A program made the translations under genes and the position numbers. Under the pieces are notes generated by a model. That model had not been told where the DNA came from and did not search any database. It saw nothing but the letters and a program-made list of their open reading frames with translations. Positions 51,001-59,700 of a stretch of 64,000 nt of DNA are shown here, one piece after another. Positions within the stretch are counted from its first letter, which is position 1. Each line of letters opens with the position of its first letter. Source of the stretch: Lottia gigantea (Eukaryota; Mollusca; Gastropoda; Lottiidae); assembly GCF_000327385.1 (NCBI RefSeq), contig NW_008709640.1, positions 921,151 to 985,150 of the forward strand. Reading direction: 5' to 3'.

Positions 51001-53458
51001 AAGTCAATTAAAAAGAGAGTCAGTCCCTTTAAATTAACCCATTATACAAGAAATAATAGGTTATGTCAAGGAAAGTGAATATAACATGGTATAATTAAAT
51101 TGGTTAATTATAACATGTTCCTATAAGATATCTTATCTTATATTCTGATATCAGTGATAAACTACTAACAGGTAAGAACATGTATAGGTAATCTTAATTA
51201 GTAATCACACTAAGCAACTATAACAATCAGGACAATATCAGTGACAGTGACAGTCAGTGCCAGATGAAAACTAGTGAAGAGAAACCTCAACTTACAACCA
51301 GTTTCATTATAATAACATCTTATTAGAAATGTAGTCTTAACAATTCATTTTGATATTTTAATTTGAATAATTCTATGGCCAAACCACAAAACAACTCAAC
51401 CATCAACATAGTCTGAAATATCTGCCTCTATTCCAGCCTCTGATGGATATTTTGACAGTTGTCAGCTGGAGTAGAGTCAGAGGAAAAAGAGATTTTTTTC
51501 CACACCTCCAAATATGTGTTTTCTCTAAAGTAATATTGAATTACCTTTAAGCTGATTGTAAATTTGTGTTGGACATCACCGTAACTTTCATTTTGTTACT
51601 ATCACGTGACTCTGTGATCTTAGAACTTTTGGCTGTGCACGCAGTTTTAAATGGCCGATGTTAGATCAGTTTCGCCAAAAAAAACTTTGATAGAACCGAA
51701 GACATGACATAAATGGTGTAGGGCGAAAATGATGGTATGACTGAACTACAAAAATATTCATCTGAGGTATCTAAATAGGTTTAACCCTGCACGTCCGGAG
51801 ATGTGGAATGTCCCCATTTAACAGGGCTTATTATTTCTATTTCTACACCAGTAACTATCTGTCGAAATAGCTATCAGAGGCTGGAATAGAGACAGATGTT
51901 TCGGTCTACCATCAACAATATTGTTAAAATCAATCTTATCTGAGAAATCCCAAAGTCATGTAAAAAATCTTTCATATAAAAATAAAGAGCAATAACTTAT
52001 ATTTATGATGTCGGCAATAAAAAACGGCTACCACAACACAATAAATGACCAAGATTTCCACTACTATCATGACAACTTAGCTTTAATGATCAATATGAGC
52101 AATACGCATGGACAATACAAGAAGAGTTATTTCCCATGTAATTCAATGATCATGAATTGATTTGTCAATTTTTAGTATGCCTTTGCTATTTTGGGCAATA
52201 TTAGAAATTTTATTATGTTATCAATGTTGATAGACCCTCAAAACAAGGTTTAAAACAAGGCTACTTATTTCAAACCCCCTTCCCCCCTATACCAAAATAT
52301 GGTGTTATAGTTTGTTTCCAAGTAAAACTATGAAAAGCCTTTAAGCTTAAAGGGATTATAAAGTGGTTTTCCAAACTTTTTATGTGTTTCGGGGACACTG
52401 ATAGCATTTGCACAATTTGCAATTCCACTAAAACTAAGTGCTTGATGACATCAGATGGAAACTGCATAGATATCAGTAGTAGCTTCCGGTAGCCCCCCTC
52501 TAGTTTTAGTGAAATTGCAAGAACCACAGACGTTGGAATGAAAATTGGAATGGTGCAAATTTAAGCTATAATTGTCCCAGATACACATAAGAAGTTTAGA
52601 AAACCTCTTTACAATTATACATGTTCTCACCAATTGAAAAGTTTGCATTTGGAAATTTGATGCTAGAGAGGGGAACTTTTATGTAATTTCCAGAAGGGAA
52701 CTGTGTTATGTAACAAAATCAAACCATATATTTCTATTTTACATTCTATTCTATAATTAGAACCACAGTGGTCAGATAGGGAAAAATTTAAAATTGTCAT
52801 TCTGAAGCAAGTAGCAAATGATTTGTAGCCTACCAATGTATCAAAATAGAGTCTACCTCGGGTACAAATAGATGATCCTTTGCATGAGAGTGACCTTATT
52901 ATCAACAGTTGGCCTAGTGTAGTATGTCTAGTTTTATTCTTATTGCTAGAATGCAGGTGTCAATGTCAAGCTATCGCAAACTTACAATACATCCGTTCAT
53001 AATAGCTTGACATTGTGATAAAGGTAAACTCCATTCTACCAATATCTAATGTAGGCTTTTATTCTAAAAAATGGTTTGCCTTGCAAAAATCATCTGTTGA
53101 ATTGAAAATTTACTAAACTTACACTGATTAGAATATAGAAAAAAACAACATTAAAGTGTCTCAAAATATCCAGCTCTCCCCTATTTATTTTACCCTATGA
53201 TGTGCCCCTATCATCCCTATGAAGTTAATTTCACTGTTAGACTAACTATGAAAACATGGTCATACATCAAGACAGTGTAGATGAAATGTTATAATGATGA
53301 ATTGCCTGTCCAATTCTTTAGACCCAACAATTTATTTCGTTTTATCCTACCTGTTTTTCTTTGATGTTTTCGCCGGGAGCCAAAGCTGCCAATCTGGATT
53401 TATTCTTGGATTCATCCAGACGACCTTTCCCTCGAAATCCGCCTACTGTCTCGGACAT
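9026..53458 (-). CDS. DNAH5: Axonemal outer-arm dynein heavy chain, DNAH5/DNAH8 type, whole gene
   Basis: Heavy chain motor of the ciliary/flagellar outer dynein arm; hydrolyses ATP and slides doublet microtubules. From first ATG at 53458 (isoform a) to the stop at 9026-9028 I resolve 66 coding exons per transcript, total 13,983 nt, 4660 residues plus stop, with every exon phase matching its neighbours. Human DNAH5 is about 4624 residues. The order of domains is complete: tail, linker, AAA1 (P-loop [15 protein letters not shown]), AAA2 (GPSGAGKT), AAA3 (GEQGTAKT), AAA4 (GVGGSGKQS), coiled-coil stalk with microtubule-binding tip, AAA5, AAA6, C-terminal domain ending [14 protein letters not shown]5 and DNAH8 are vertebrate paralogues; an invertebrate gene is probably co-orthologous to both, so the symbol is approximate. 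Exons are listed by domain in the separate entries. No damage was seen. Confidence 0.98.
12600..12740. repeat. G/C-tract containing intron segment
   Basis: Inside the dynein intron 12557-12891, unusual G tracts (CAGGGGGCAAAATTT, ATAGGGGGACTC, CAGGGGGGAGGCC) stand out from AT-rich surroundings. It may be a piece of a dispersed repeat; no second copy was found. Confidence 0.35.
13405..13609. mobile_element. MITE-like element with about 25-bp terminal inverted repeats
   Basis: The left end ATGGGGCTGCTTGATTGGTA and the reverse complement of the right end ATTATGGTGGTGCTTGATTG share TGCTTGATTGGT and a following AGTTCTG. It lies in the dynein intron 13358-13789. Relatives occur near 28020-28200 and 58755-58850 (shared TTCTAAACTCTGTTC and related words), so this is a dispersed family. 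No transposase is coded. Confidence 0.65.
15983..17709 (-). other. Dynein stalk and microtubule-binding domain exons
   Basis: Exons: 17258-17709, 16666-16881, 16312-16449, 15983-16110. The first codes coiled coil 1 (Ala/Lys/Glu heptads from [15 protein letters not shown] to [12 protein letters not shown]) and enters the tip with [19 protein letters not shown]. The second codes the tip ([36 protein letters not shown]). The third and fourth form coiled coil 2 and lead to AAA5 ([13 protein letters not shown]). The intron between the first two, 16882-17257, carries a minisatellite. Confidence 0.95.
16987..17150. repeat. Interleaved 29-bp and 11-bp minisatellite
   Basis: Four copies of a 29-bp unit beginning GGTATGTGATGAGTAAGG and ending ATGCGATA or CTGCGATA are mixed with three copies of an 11-bp unit GGTATGCGATA, which is made of the start and end of the long unit. 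It sits in the dynein intron 16882-17257. Open reading in this stretch on minus is a by-product of periodicity. Confidence 0.92.
17863..20340 (-). other. Dynein AAA4 exons
   Basis: Exons: 20271-20340, 19744-19997, 19219-19372, 18904-19068, 18343-18569, 17863-17981. The 70-nt first exon codes an acidic spacer ([12 protein letters not shown]). AAA4 shows P-loop [62 protein letters not shown] and [19 protein letters not shown]. Matches to human DNAH5 are strong throughout. Confidence 0.95.
18775..18855 (-). repeat. Possible tRNA-derived SINE fragment
   Basis: The minus strand carries GGTTCGATTCC, a perfect match to an RNA polymerase III B box, after ACCTAGAGCACCAT. No paired acceptor stem is visible, so it is not a tRNA gene. 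It lies in the dynein intron 18570-18903. Confidence 0.45.
21003..21125 (-). CDS. Dynein alternative exon, version 2 of a homologous pair
   Basis: 123 nt, acceptor CTAATTAG, donor GTATAT, phases identical to the 21515-21637 copy. It reads [18 protein letters not shown], then [17 protein letters not shown], ending YFSDFLR before the DAPEAT exon at 20271-20340. Shared positions with the other copy include RF, W, KT, EDLG and DF-R. Other dynein heavy chains carry one such segment, so the two are probably used alternatively. Because 123 is divisible by three, inclusion of both would also keep frame. Confidence 0.88.
21515..21637 (-). CDS. Dynein alternative exon, version 1 of a homologous pair
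   Basis: 123 nt with AG acceptor and GTACAG donor, completing Arg on both sides (phase 2 in, phase 2 out). It reads [18 protein letters not shown] and ends YYVDFMR. It corresponds to human DNAH5 RFTVSSDVTWFDKAL through YFVDFLRDAPE, between AAA3 and AAA4. Its neighbour at 21003-21125 has the same length, phases and place in the protein. The FT and YVDF residues make this copy slightly closer to the human sequence. Confidence 0.88.
22181..23995 (-). other. Dynein AAA3 exons
   Basis: Exons: 23718-23995, 23116-23331, 22619-22849, 22181-22344. Walker A is GEQGTAKT, followed by [12 protein letters not shown], the Walker B segment VFIDDINMP and [19 protein letters not shown]. The last exon ends CCRVIADR, split so that its AG needs one further base. 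This is the point where either of the two homologous 123-nt exons downstream can be joined. Confidence 0.95.
27025..27180 (+). mobile_element. tRNA-derived SINE (head and body)
   Basis: TAGCTTAGTTGGTAG (A-box like) is followed 40 bp later by GGTTCAAATCC (B box), the arrangement of a tRNA head. The arms do not pair as a functional tRNA would. Unrelated sequence continues to about 27180. It lies in the dynein intron 26872-27324 in the opposite orientation to the gene. Confidence 0.65.
28020..28200. repeat. Dispersed repeat related to the 13.4-kb MITE
   Basis: Reverse-complement similarity to 13405-13500 (AATCAAGCGGCCCCATAAT against ATGGGGCTGCTTGATT; GACAGAATTCAAAA against GACAAAATTCAAAA) and direct similarity to 58755-58850 (TCTAAACTCTGTTC). 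It lies in the dynein intron 27875-28376. Confidence 0.6.
32400..32585 (+). repeat. Dispersed SINE-like repeat, copy 1
   Basis: Contains CCCAGTCGACCCAGCTGTAA followed by ATGGGTATGGATGATCC, shared with copies near 46185-46410 and, less closely, 38285-38525. Located in the dynein intron 32185-32647. No coding potential. Confidence 0.65.
33115..33440. repeat. 17/34-bp AT-rich minisatellite
   Basis: About 18 half-units of roughly 17 bp alternate between TGTAAAATACTATCCAA and TTTCAAATACTGTCCAA types, giving a 34-bp higher unit repeated at least five times, with degenerate edges. It lies in the dynein intron 32950-33541. Confidence 0.92.
37084..37155. repeat. Perfect 11-bp inverted repeat
   Basis: GTGACAGACAC at 37084-37094 is the exact reverse complement of GTGTCTGTCAC at 37145-37155, with a 50-bp spacer. 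It lies in the dynein intron 36986-37400. It could be the ends of a very small element or a chance hairpin. Confidence 0.6.
38285..38525 (+). repeat. Dispersed SINE-like repeat, copy 2
   Basis: Shows GGGTTCTATTC, close to a B box, then ACTCCAGTGGATCCAGCTAA, matching the body of copies at 32400-32585 and 46185-46410. Located in the dynein intron 37978-38548. Diverged. Confidence 0.5.
40041..40340. repeat. Tandem array copying a dynein splice acceptor
   Basis: Five or six units of about 50-60 bp repeat the first bases of the exon 39956-40063 together with its acceptor. On plus the shared core is ATACCATCTAACATACCAAC followed by CTAAA. The real boundary lies at 40063/40064; similar cores follow near 40090, 40140, 40190, 40245 and 40295. 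The intervening parts share ATAATCATAGAGATA. Confidence 0.85.
40614..42468. mobile_element. Composite repeat element with short inverted ends, interrupted by the N gap
   Basis: It starts GTGGGACTTTGC and ends GCAAAGTCCCAC, a perfect 12-bp inverted pair; the right end is itself a hairpin (GGGACTTTGC, GCAAAGTCCC). Inside are two tandem copies of about 330 bp (about 40969-41299 and 41300-41640; both contain TCAAAACC-GTTCCTTTTTT and CCACGCCCACCTCAA or a near match). A second internal pair at about 40650-40870 and 41745-41905 has GATAGC-AAGGTCAATGAC. No protein domain is seen. It fills most of the dynein intron 40556-42493. Family unknown. Confidence 0.7.
42075..42124. other. Assembly gap (50 N)
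   Basis: A run of exactly 50 N inside the repeat element in a dynein intron. The round number suggests a gap of unknown true size. No exon is missing, since flanking exon phases match and the encoded protein is continuous. Confidence 0.99.
43350..43450. repeat. Dispersed repeat GCAATGAGGGAAATTTTG, copy 1
   Basis: Contains GGGCTAATGAAGAC, GCAATGAGGGAAATTTTGCC. Related sequence occurs at 45295-45390 (GGGTTAATGAAGACATGCAA, GCAATGAGGGAAATTTGTCA) and in short form at 56868-56920 (GCAATAAGGGAAATTTGTCA). Located in the dynein intron 43067-43531. Confidence 0.65.
44114..45877. other. Large dynein intron, no exon found
   Basis: A 1.76-kb intron between exons 45878-45965 and 43950-44113. It contains the second copy of the GAGGGAAATTTG repeat at 45295-45390. 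A plus-strand open stretch from 45436 to 45636 has a somewhat protein-like tail ([20 protein letters not shown]) but no recognised family, and is treated as uncertain. Confidence 0.6.
46185..46410 (+). repeat. Dispersed SINE-like repeat, copy 3
   Basis: Contains ACTCCAGTCAACCCAGCTGC, then AAATGGGTATTGATGATCC, matching the copy at 32400-32585 almost base for base over that stretch. Located in the dynein intron 45966-46556. Confidence 0.65.
47243..47293 (-). CDS. Dynein alternative first coding exon c (17 residues)
   Basis: ATG at 47293, reads [17 protein letters not shown] and ends at a GTATGA donor, phase 0, joining in frame to 46557-46691, whose product continues [11 protein letters not shown]. 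The helical, charged character runs smoothly into that exon. Entering it from a spliced upstream phase-0 exon at the nearest AG would give a stop, so it is read as a first exon. Confidence 0.65.
47294..50204. other. Dynein 5' region between alternative first exons c and b
   Basis: AT-rich, no exon recognised. The part just above 47293 should contain the promoter for first exon c if that exon is used. A duplicated segment is listed separately at 49438-49742. Confidence 0.5.
49438..49742. repeat. Direct duplication of about 120 bp
   Basis: Two copies, near 49438-49560 and 49619-49742, share TTAATCATGTAT, TTTTTAATTAATATCATGCT and TTAATT-GATTT with lower similarity beyond. It lies between dynein first exons b and c. 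Confidence 0.75.
50205..50288 (-). CDS. Dynein alternative first coding exon b (28 residues)
   Basis: ATG at 50288, reads [16 protein letters not shown] and continues to TALV before a GTTTGT donor, phase 0. It can join in frame to 46557-46691. It is not an internal exon following exon a: the nearby upstream AG sites would enter it in the wrong frame. It is therefore best read as an alternative first exon with its own promoter upstream of 50288. The donor is weaker than most in this gene. Confidence 0.6.
51411..51906. mobile_element. MITE with long inverted ends and TA target duplication
   Basis: Left arm GTCTGAAATATCTGCCTCTA continuing with TTCCAGCCTCTGAT; the reverse complement of the right arm is GACCGAAACATCTGTCTCTA continuing with TTCCAGCCTCTGAT. 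About 40 bp match strongly and weaker pairing extends to about 75 bp. TA flanks both ends (51409-51410 and 51907-51908), as for Tc1/mariner-type insertion. There is no coding sequence, so it is non-autonomous. Confidence 0.85.
52356..52616. mobile_element. MITE-like long inverted repeat
   Basis: The left arm AAGTGGTTTTCCAAACTTTT and the reverse complement of the right arm AAGAGGTTTTCTAAACTTCT match over about 55 bp, continuing through ATGTGT-TC-GGGACA. An inner palindrome pairs CACTAAAACTA with TAGTTTTAGTG. It could fold into a long hairpin. The target-site duplication is unclear. Confidence 0.75.
53351..53458 (-). CDS. Dynein alternative first coding exon a (36 residues)
   Basis: ATG at 53458, reads [17 protein letters not shown] and ends KEKQ before a GTAGGA donor, phase 0, so it joins in frame to the exon at 46557-46691. 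It is the most distal start. The sequence is charged with no known domain. Human DNAH5 has an unrelated short N-terminus here, so homology cannot decide which start is main. CpG dinucleotides are locally more common around 53370-53460 than in flanking DNA, compatible with a promoter. Confidence 0.75.
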
Positions 53459-56400
53459 CTTGTCCGGATTTGTTCCTTAACACAATTCAAGCAGTTTGAA
53501 TTTGCCAACTAATAAAAGTTCATTAATTATTTAAACTTTAGGAACTGTTGTTTCGATCATCAGGTTTCACAGGCACCTGTTCGGCCGCCATCTTGATTGT
53601 TTACCTGTATCCATGTTACGGTTAGCTCATTTGCATATCAATCAAAACATTGATTTGACGACTTGAATAACGAATTTGATTGAATTAATTCCCGAGAAAG
53701 TCACTAAACAAGTTTTCGGACATTAATCAGGTTATATATATTCAAGAGGTTTGTAAGATTAGAAATTACATTTCAATAAATCATGTCAAATTAAAGTAAG
53801 ATTATTCATGTTGTATTATTGTGTGGGGATTTTATTATGACCTGAGATTAAAAGGTAGAAGTAAAAGACTTTTTATACAGAAATATTTCTGGAATGTTAG
53901 ATTTATTACAAAAACCTTATGATCCAAGCCATATAGCTTTATGAAGTGGGCATGTTTCATGCTTTTACTGAGGGACCTTAGCCTACCCAGGAGCATGCAG
54001 TAATTTGGATGAGGCATTAAATCAAGGCCCAATCTGCTACAGGTTGAACAATTAGGCTTATGCCATGGTCTTTTTCCTTATTACACTGTACACAATGTAA
54101 TGCTTTGCTGCAAGGCTGTTATTTTGGCTCTATATGCTGGACATGACTGCTCAACCGTCAATATCATCTATCGGACATCAAGTATAGGTTAGCCATTACA
54201 TAGCTTTCAATGTCTGTCAAATGCAAAATTTAATGACAACTCCCTAATGAAATATAAAGCCATCAATCACTGCTTGGTGTCTTCATTTGCTCCATCAAAA
54301 GTGGAAATTTGTGCGGATTTCAGAAATACAGCTACTGATATCAGTTCAAAGTATATGAGATTCAGATATATTTTATTTCATTCACACAGAAACACGAAAT
54401 ATGTCAAAAGAATTGTTTATTGACAAAAGCATTCTATCATTAACATAGTTTAAGAAATTTATCATCAATACATATGAATTTAACAAAATATTTTATCAAC
54501 AAAGAATTATCTTGTAACATAATAATTTTCTGAGATTAGAACAGGTTGGACATAAACATGATAACTTTTGCACAGTTTTGACAACTCTTGTAATTCTTGT
54601 TACCTTGTATCTGCAAAATATACAAATGATTGTCTGGATCAGCAAGCAATTGAAGCTATTACTGTCTATTACTTGATTTGATTAATCCAATTCATTTCTG
54701 TCCCAAACAGTTAATTTTCTTTATTAGTTTGTTGCAAAGATTCAAACTGGATGCTAATTTGCTACAACCTGTCAAAATGATGGAAGCATCTGAGCAAGAC
54801 TTGCAACTATGGACATAGGAAACATTATAATTTATAGATTATTTGAAACAGCCGCCATGATTTGCAACTGACTAAGATGGACGAGCAGGCTTATGTTTGA
54901 CAGAAGTCAACTTTCGCGATTGATTTTGGTGTATGAAACTTTGCCCTTCGATCTTAATTTTTTAAGTATTTCAACTAATTAGTTTATACCTATCATATAA
55001 AACCACACAAAACAGGCCTAGTAAACTGAAGTCAAATAAAGTCAGAGATCATCAGCTTAGCTGCTGGAATTTCAGCTGACAGGTCTACTTTTGACGGCAA
55101 ACATCTGAAAGTATATCATTTATTCTACATTCAAATAAGAGGTTGAGTATAACCAAGAATAAAATATAAATGAAATAATGATATAAATATGATTTATTTA
55201 CAAACAAACAAACACTAGTAAACAAAAAACTTAAACATAGATGAATGTTCAGTTCAAAATCTCGGAAGAAAAATGGCATGAAATTTTTCTAATAATACAA
55301 TATTTTCTAGTCATGGCATTATCAAGTTTTGTTTCAATGTGCTAAGTAGGTTATATCATGCACTTATATCATAAAATTAGGCAGAAAAATCATTCAAGAA
55401 TCTACATTCAGCAATAGCATATATCTAATTTAGTTCTATAATCGTTTCTACTTTTGTACAAATCAAAATATTTACACATTTTCACAACAATTTATAAGCA
55501 TGCAAAGATACTTTGTGCATATCTATCAAGGGACAGTTCATAGCAAGGAAAGTCTACTTTCTTTAGAGGTAGTTTAAGTAGTAATGAACGCAATTTAAGT
55601 CTAACTTGTAAAGATTCAATTACTAAGTATTCTATCCCACTAAAAAATAGACTGTTCTTGTCTTCATTGAAGAATGTTGCCTGATATCGATAATGGAATA
55701 CATGTAGGATGCACATTGTTTTAGTGCAATAGTAAATGTTCAGAGTGAAATTTTAGAATGTTTAAGCAGTTTTCTTCTAATGAAAACAGAAAACTATTAA
55801 GACTTTAAAGGTATAGCGTGGTATAAATATTTGTTTTAGCCAGCAGAAGTTATGAAAGGTGACACAATCAGTAATATCTGCATGTGTGATTGTTACAATG
55901 ACAACAACCTATACTTCAATGGTAAATCATTTATTGTAGAAGAACCATACATGATACATCACATTTTAATCTGAAAAGTTGAAATTTAGCCCTACTAACT
56001 GGTAGAACAAATACTAGATGACACTATACCTTTTTAAATAAGAGAAAGAATAAAAAAATCCAACTTTATGGAATGTGAAATTATCACAATATATTGTAGA
56101 GATGAGTAATGAGTGAACAATAGCTATTTTGAATAACTATACATTTTAGTGAATAGTTCAAATTGACAAACTATACATTTTAGTGAATAGTTTACATTGA
56201 ATAACTATACGTTTGAGTGAATAGTTCAAATTGACAAACTATACGTTTGAGTTAATAGTTCAAGTTGACAAACTATACATTTTAGTGAATAGTTTACATT
56301 GACAAACTACATCTTTTAGTGAATAGTTTACATTGACAAACTATACATTTTAACACATTGACTGTAGACTTTATCATAAACCTGGTATATACCTATATAA

Positions 56401-56721
56401 TGGTATTACTACATCTGTAATACATGCTAATTGGGACTGCTGTTATACAAGTTTTCTGGCAGATTTCCATTAATGCTATTATTATGAAAATCTGTTATAT
56501 ATCCAGAGAGGCCTGTAAAAGGAGACAGAGAATTAAGACTTGATTGTCAATGTGTTAAAAATGTTCAACAAGCAATAGAAATGTTAGCATAATAGAACAC
56601 TATTCTGTACAAGTTATTTTGGTTATTTTAACGTTTAGTAGCTATCACTGAAATTGTTTTGATTGTTCTATAATGTTGTTATTTTCCTGAACACTAAGAA
56701 GAGGTCGAAACTGTGCAAGTC
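53459..56721. other. Spacer: dynein upstream side and NDRG 3' side
   Basis: The part near 53459-53700 should hold the dynein distal promoter. The part above about 54400 may be the 3' UTR of NDRG; AATAAA on minus occurs near 54371 and 54416. A minus-strand open stretch at 55492-55716 resembles no known family. The minisatellite at 56131-56353 is listed separately. Confidence 0.5.
56131..56353. repeat. 34-bp minisatellite, about seven copies
   Basis: The unit is GACAAACTATACATTTTAGT followed by GAATAGTTCAAATT, with variants (TTACATT, CGTTTGAGT). It lies 0.4 kb beyond the NDRG stop and is probably transcribed in its 3' UTR. Confidence 0.9.
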
Positions 56722-59700
56722 TTAACAAACTTGATGTGGAATTGGTTGACCATATTGCTGATGCTTCAATTGATTTAGGTGGTTCATCTGTTCAGCTGAA
56801 ATAGCAGCTGCAGCACTAGTAGTCTGGTGCAGAGATGGTACTGAAAAGAAAGAGAAATGAAGTGAATCTATGCAGTGTGCAATAAGGGAAATTTGTCAGG
56901 ACAGCTGCATTAGCCAACTCATTGCCAAATTACAATATATCTTTCATGTACGTTGTATATATCTATAGCATACAGGGCCATGTGCATGACTAATAAAAGC
57001 TTTCAGAAAACATAGAGCATTTTTAAACAATAACAGTAATACGAAGCACTACAATAATTAATCATGAACTTCAAACCATAGTGATTACCACTTGCATGTG
57101 GTTGCTAATATTGAAAGAGGTCATGAATTCTGAATTTACCGACTAATTTTTATAAGGAAAAAGAGAAAGCATATTCAAGTCTTTTAGTTCAACTTTATGC
57201 CAAATAACACAAATAATACTCACCATATCCCATTCCCTGCAAGAAGAAGAGAAAAGCTTCACAAACTTTCCCTGGTTGTTCCTCTAACGGCATTCCACCA
57301 CAATCTGCTATCTGAAAACCAAGACAGAGTATACAATTTGAGTTAAAATTATCCCCAGTCCAATTTTTAAAAGTATCTTGATTACTTCAGTTAGGGTCTA
57401 ACAGCACTCAAATTTACCGTTTGACCTAACCTGATAAACACCGACTCATAAAATGCCAGCAATGGAGAGGGTAGAAATTTGATTGGCAGATGTCATCCAG
57501 TTAGGTCAATAGGTTATTTTAATGAACATTCAAGAGGGCTGTCATTAGACCCTAACTATATTTAAAAAAATTTACAAGTAAAATGCAGCACTTACCACCA
57601 TAAAATCAGTTTCTGATGGATCCATTTTACCATTCATATCTACAACTTCCTCCATATGTGGTGAACTATTTCCCACTAACACCAAACTACGGCATCTACA
57701 AATATACAAAAATATTCATATAGATTTATTCCAAAAATCTCTCAAAAATGTCATATTTATGATGATATCTCTCAAAACGGTTTGGTTAAGATTTGGATAA
57801 AAAGATTTGGACCTGAAGTCAAACACAATGAGAAAGCTTTTACGCTATAATTCACATTTCTCTGTCTAAGGACTAGGTCTGGTGTCTAGTTTACCCAAAT
57901 CGTGTCTGCACTGTGTTCACTTCTATTTTTTACTGTATCCATAGTGTCTTGCCAGGCACGGTACCTGTTTATTCCTAGCTCAAATCCATTTGGTATGTTA
58001 CTGCTTATCTAACTGCACTGTAGCCATGTTGAAATATGAATACTTCATTTTCAATGAATAATACTCACTTAATAGTTCTGGCAGCAGCTTTCTTCATTGG
58101 GTCCATTTCTCTCATAATATTTAAATCTGTACGTCTGAAAATATTATCATGTATGAAAATATTGGCAAAACATAAACTGGCCAAGAACAACATATTTGAA
58201 ATAAAGAAAATCATTTTCATCAATTATATTGGCCTCATAAATAAAGCATTCTGCAAAAGTGAAAGCATCAAAATTGAACAAATATTCTTAATATCTTGTA
58301 TTGCCACAAACTGAAATTAAAGGAACCCTCACACCATAGTGAATATAGTCATGAATAATGAAAGTGCCTATGAGTTTCGCACAACTCACAACTCAGTTGC
58401 ATGAGAATTGGGTTCGAAACTTATAACTGCAATTATTATTCGCAATAATTGCTAATGTGTTACTGTGATTTAAGACCCAAAATATTGCTTAAAACTGTAC
58501 TTACTTCATATGAGACTCGATGAATAAGCCTAAATTCTGGGCATTAATAGATTTAATATATTCTTTATAACAAGTTATCAAATCATGGTTTTCCCATCTT
58601 GTTTTCTAAAATAATGAAATAAAGTTATATAGAGAATATATTGAAGTAATATATTGCTCCAACATTCAGATATGTCCTCTTATCTTATTCCAATCCAAAG
58701 TTAGTAAATTGAGGTAGAAACAAGCCTACAAAATAGAAATCATGTGGGTTTACATCTATGGTGGCGTTCTAAACTCTGTTCTAACGTATTTTACTGAACT
58801 TAGGGTAGAAATCACGAATGTCCAGAACTCTCCAATTGACATGTTATTCAAATTGTTTCCTAACTCAAAATAGAAATCATTTCTCACCTTGCCAAACCAG
58901 TGCCATAAGAGGTATTCTTCAGTGAAATTGGTGACTTGACCGCTGAATAGGTACCATGAGTTCATCTACAAGAAAAATATAACAAATTCAAAATACTTTT
59001 GCTAATTGTTCAAAAATTATCAGCATTCTTGTTTTTCTTCAAGTATAAGGCACCAGGCCCTCTTTTCTCAAAGAATCAAGATAAAGTTGGTCATAAAAGT
59101 GCTCGATGTAAAATTCCACACTAATGGCAATTTCTTTTTTGGCGAGAATTTTTAAGAAATAGGGGCCAGGGGGAAGATTATTATAAGTACCATTGTGAAA
59201 GAATGTGTGATAGTATAATGACAATGACATACCTTTTGGTAGCCCCATTCAATCCATCCTGCTTGTGTAGATGTAGCATTAATAAGAACCAAGGAATCAA
59301 TGGTGTCACCATGTAATAACTGAAAAAAAGAACAATTTGAACACATTCAGATACATAAATTTATTTCATGATGAACTGAAAACAGTTTAATATCTCTGGA
59401 AAATGAACAGGGGGAAATGAAGAAATGTTCTATTTAAATGTCTGTACTTCACAAGGTTTTAAGACATTACCATACTTTAATCATATCATACTTACTTCAT
59501 AACGACTTAAAATATTAGCTCCTGCTCCAACTCCAAAACCAATAAATCTCTTCATTCTGAAATATACCAAGATTATTAACGTAAAAAAGTGTTCCTTGAA
59601 TATCAGAGAGACTTAGATATGCAGCATATAAACAACCAAATGCCTACCAATATGAGATCCAACATAGAAGAGGGTGATGGACGGCCATACTCTAAAGAGC

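Larger units (their letters stand above)
50289..53350. other. Dynein 5' region between alternative first exons b and a
   Basis: No exon was found. It contains two MITE-like elements, listed at 51411-51906 and 52356-52616, and the putative promoter of first exon b directly above 50288. The remainder is AT-rich without recognised structure. Confidence 0.5.
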
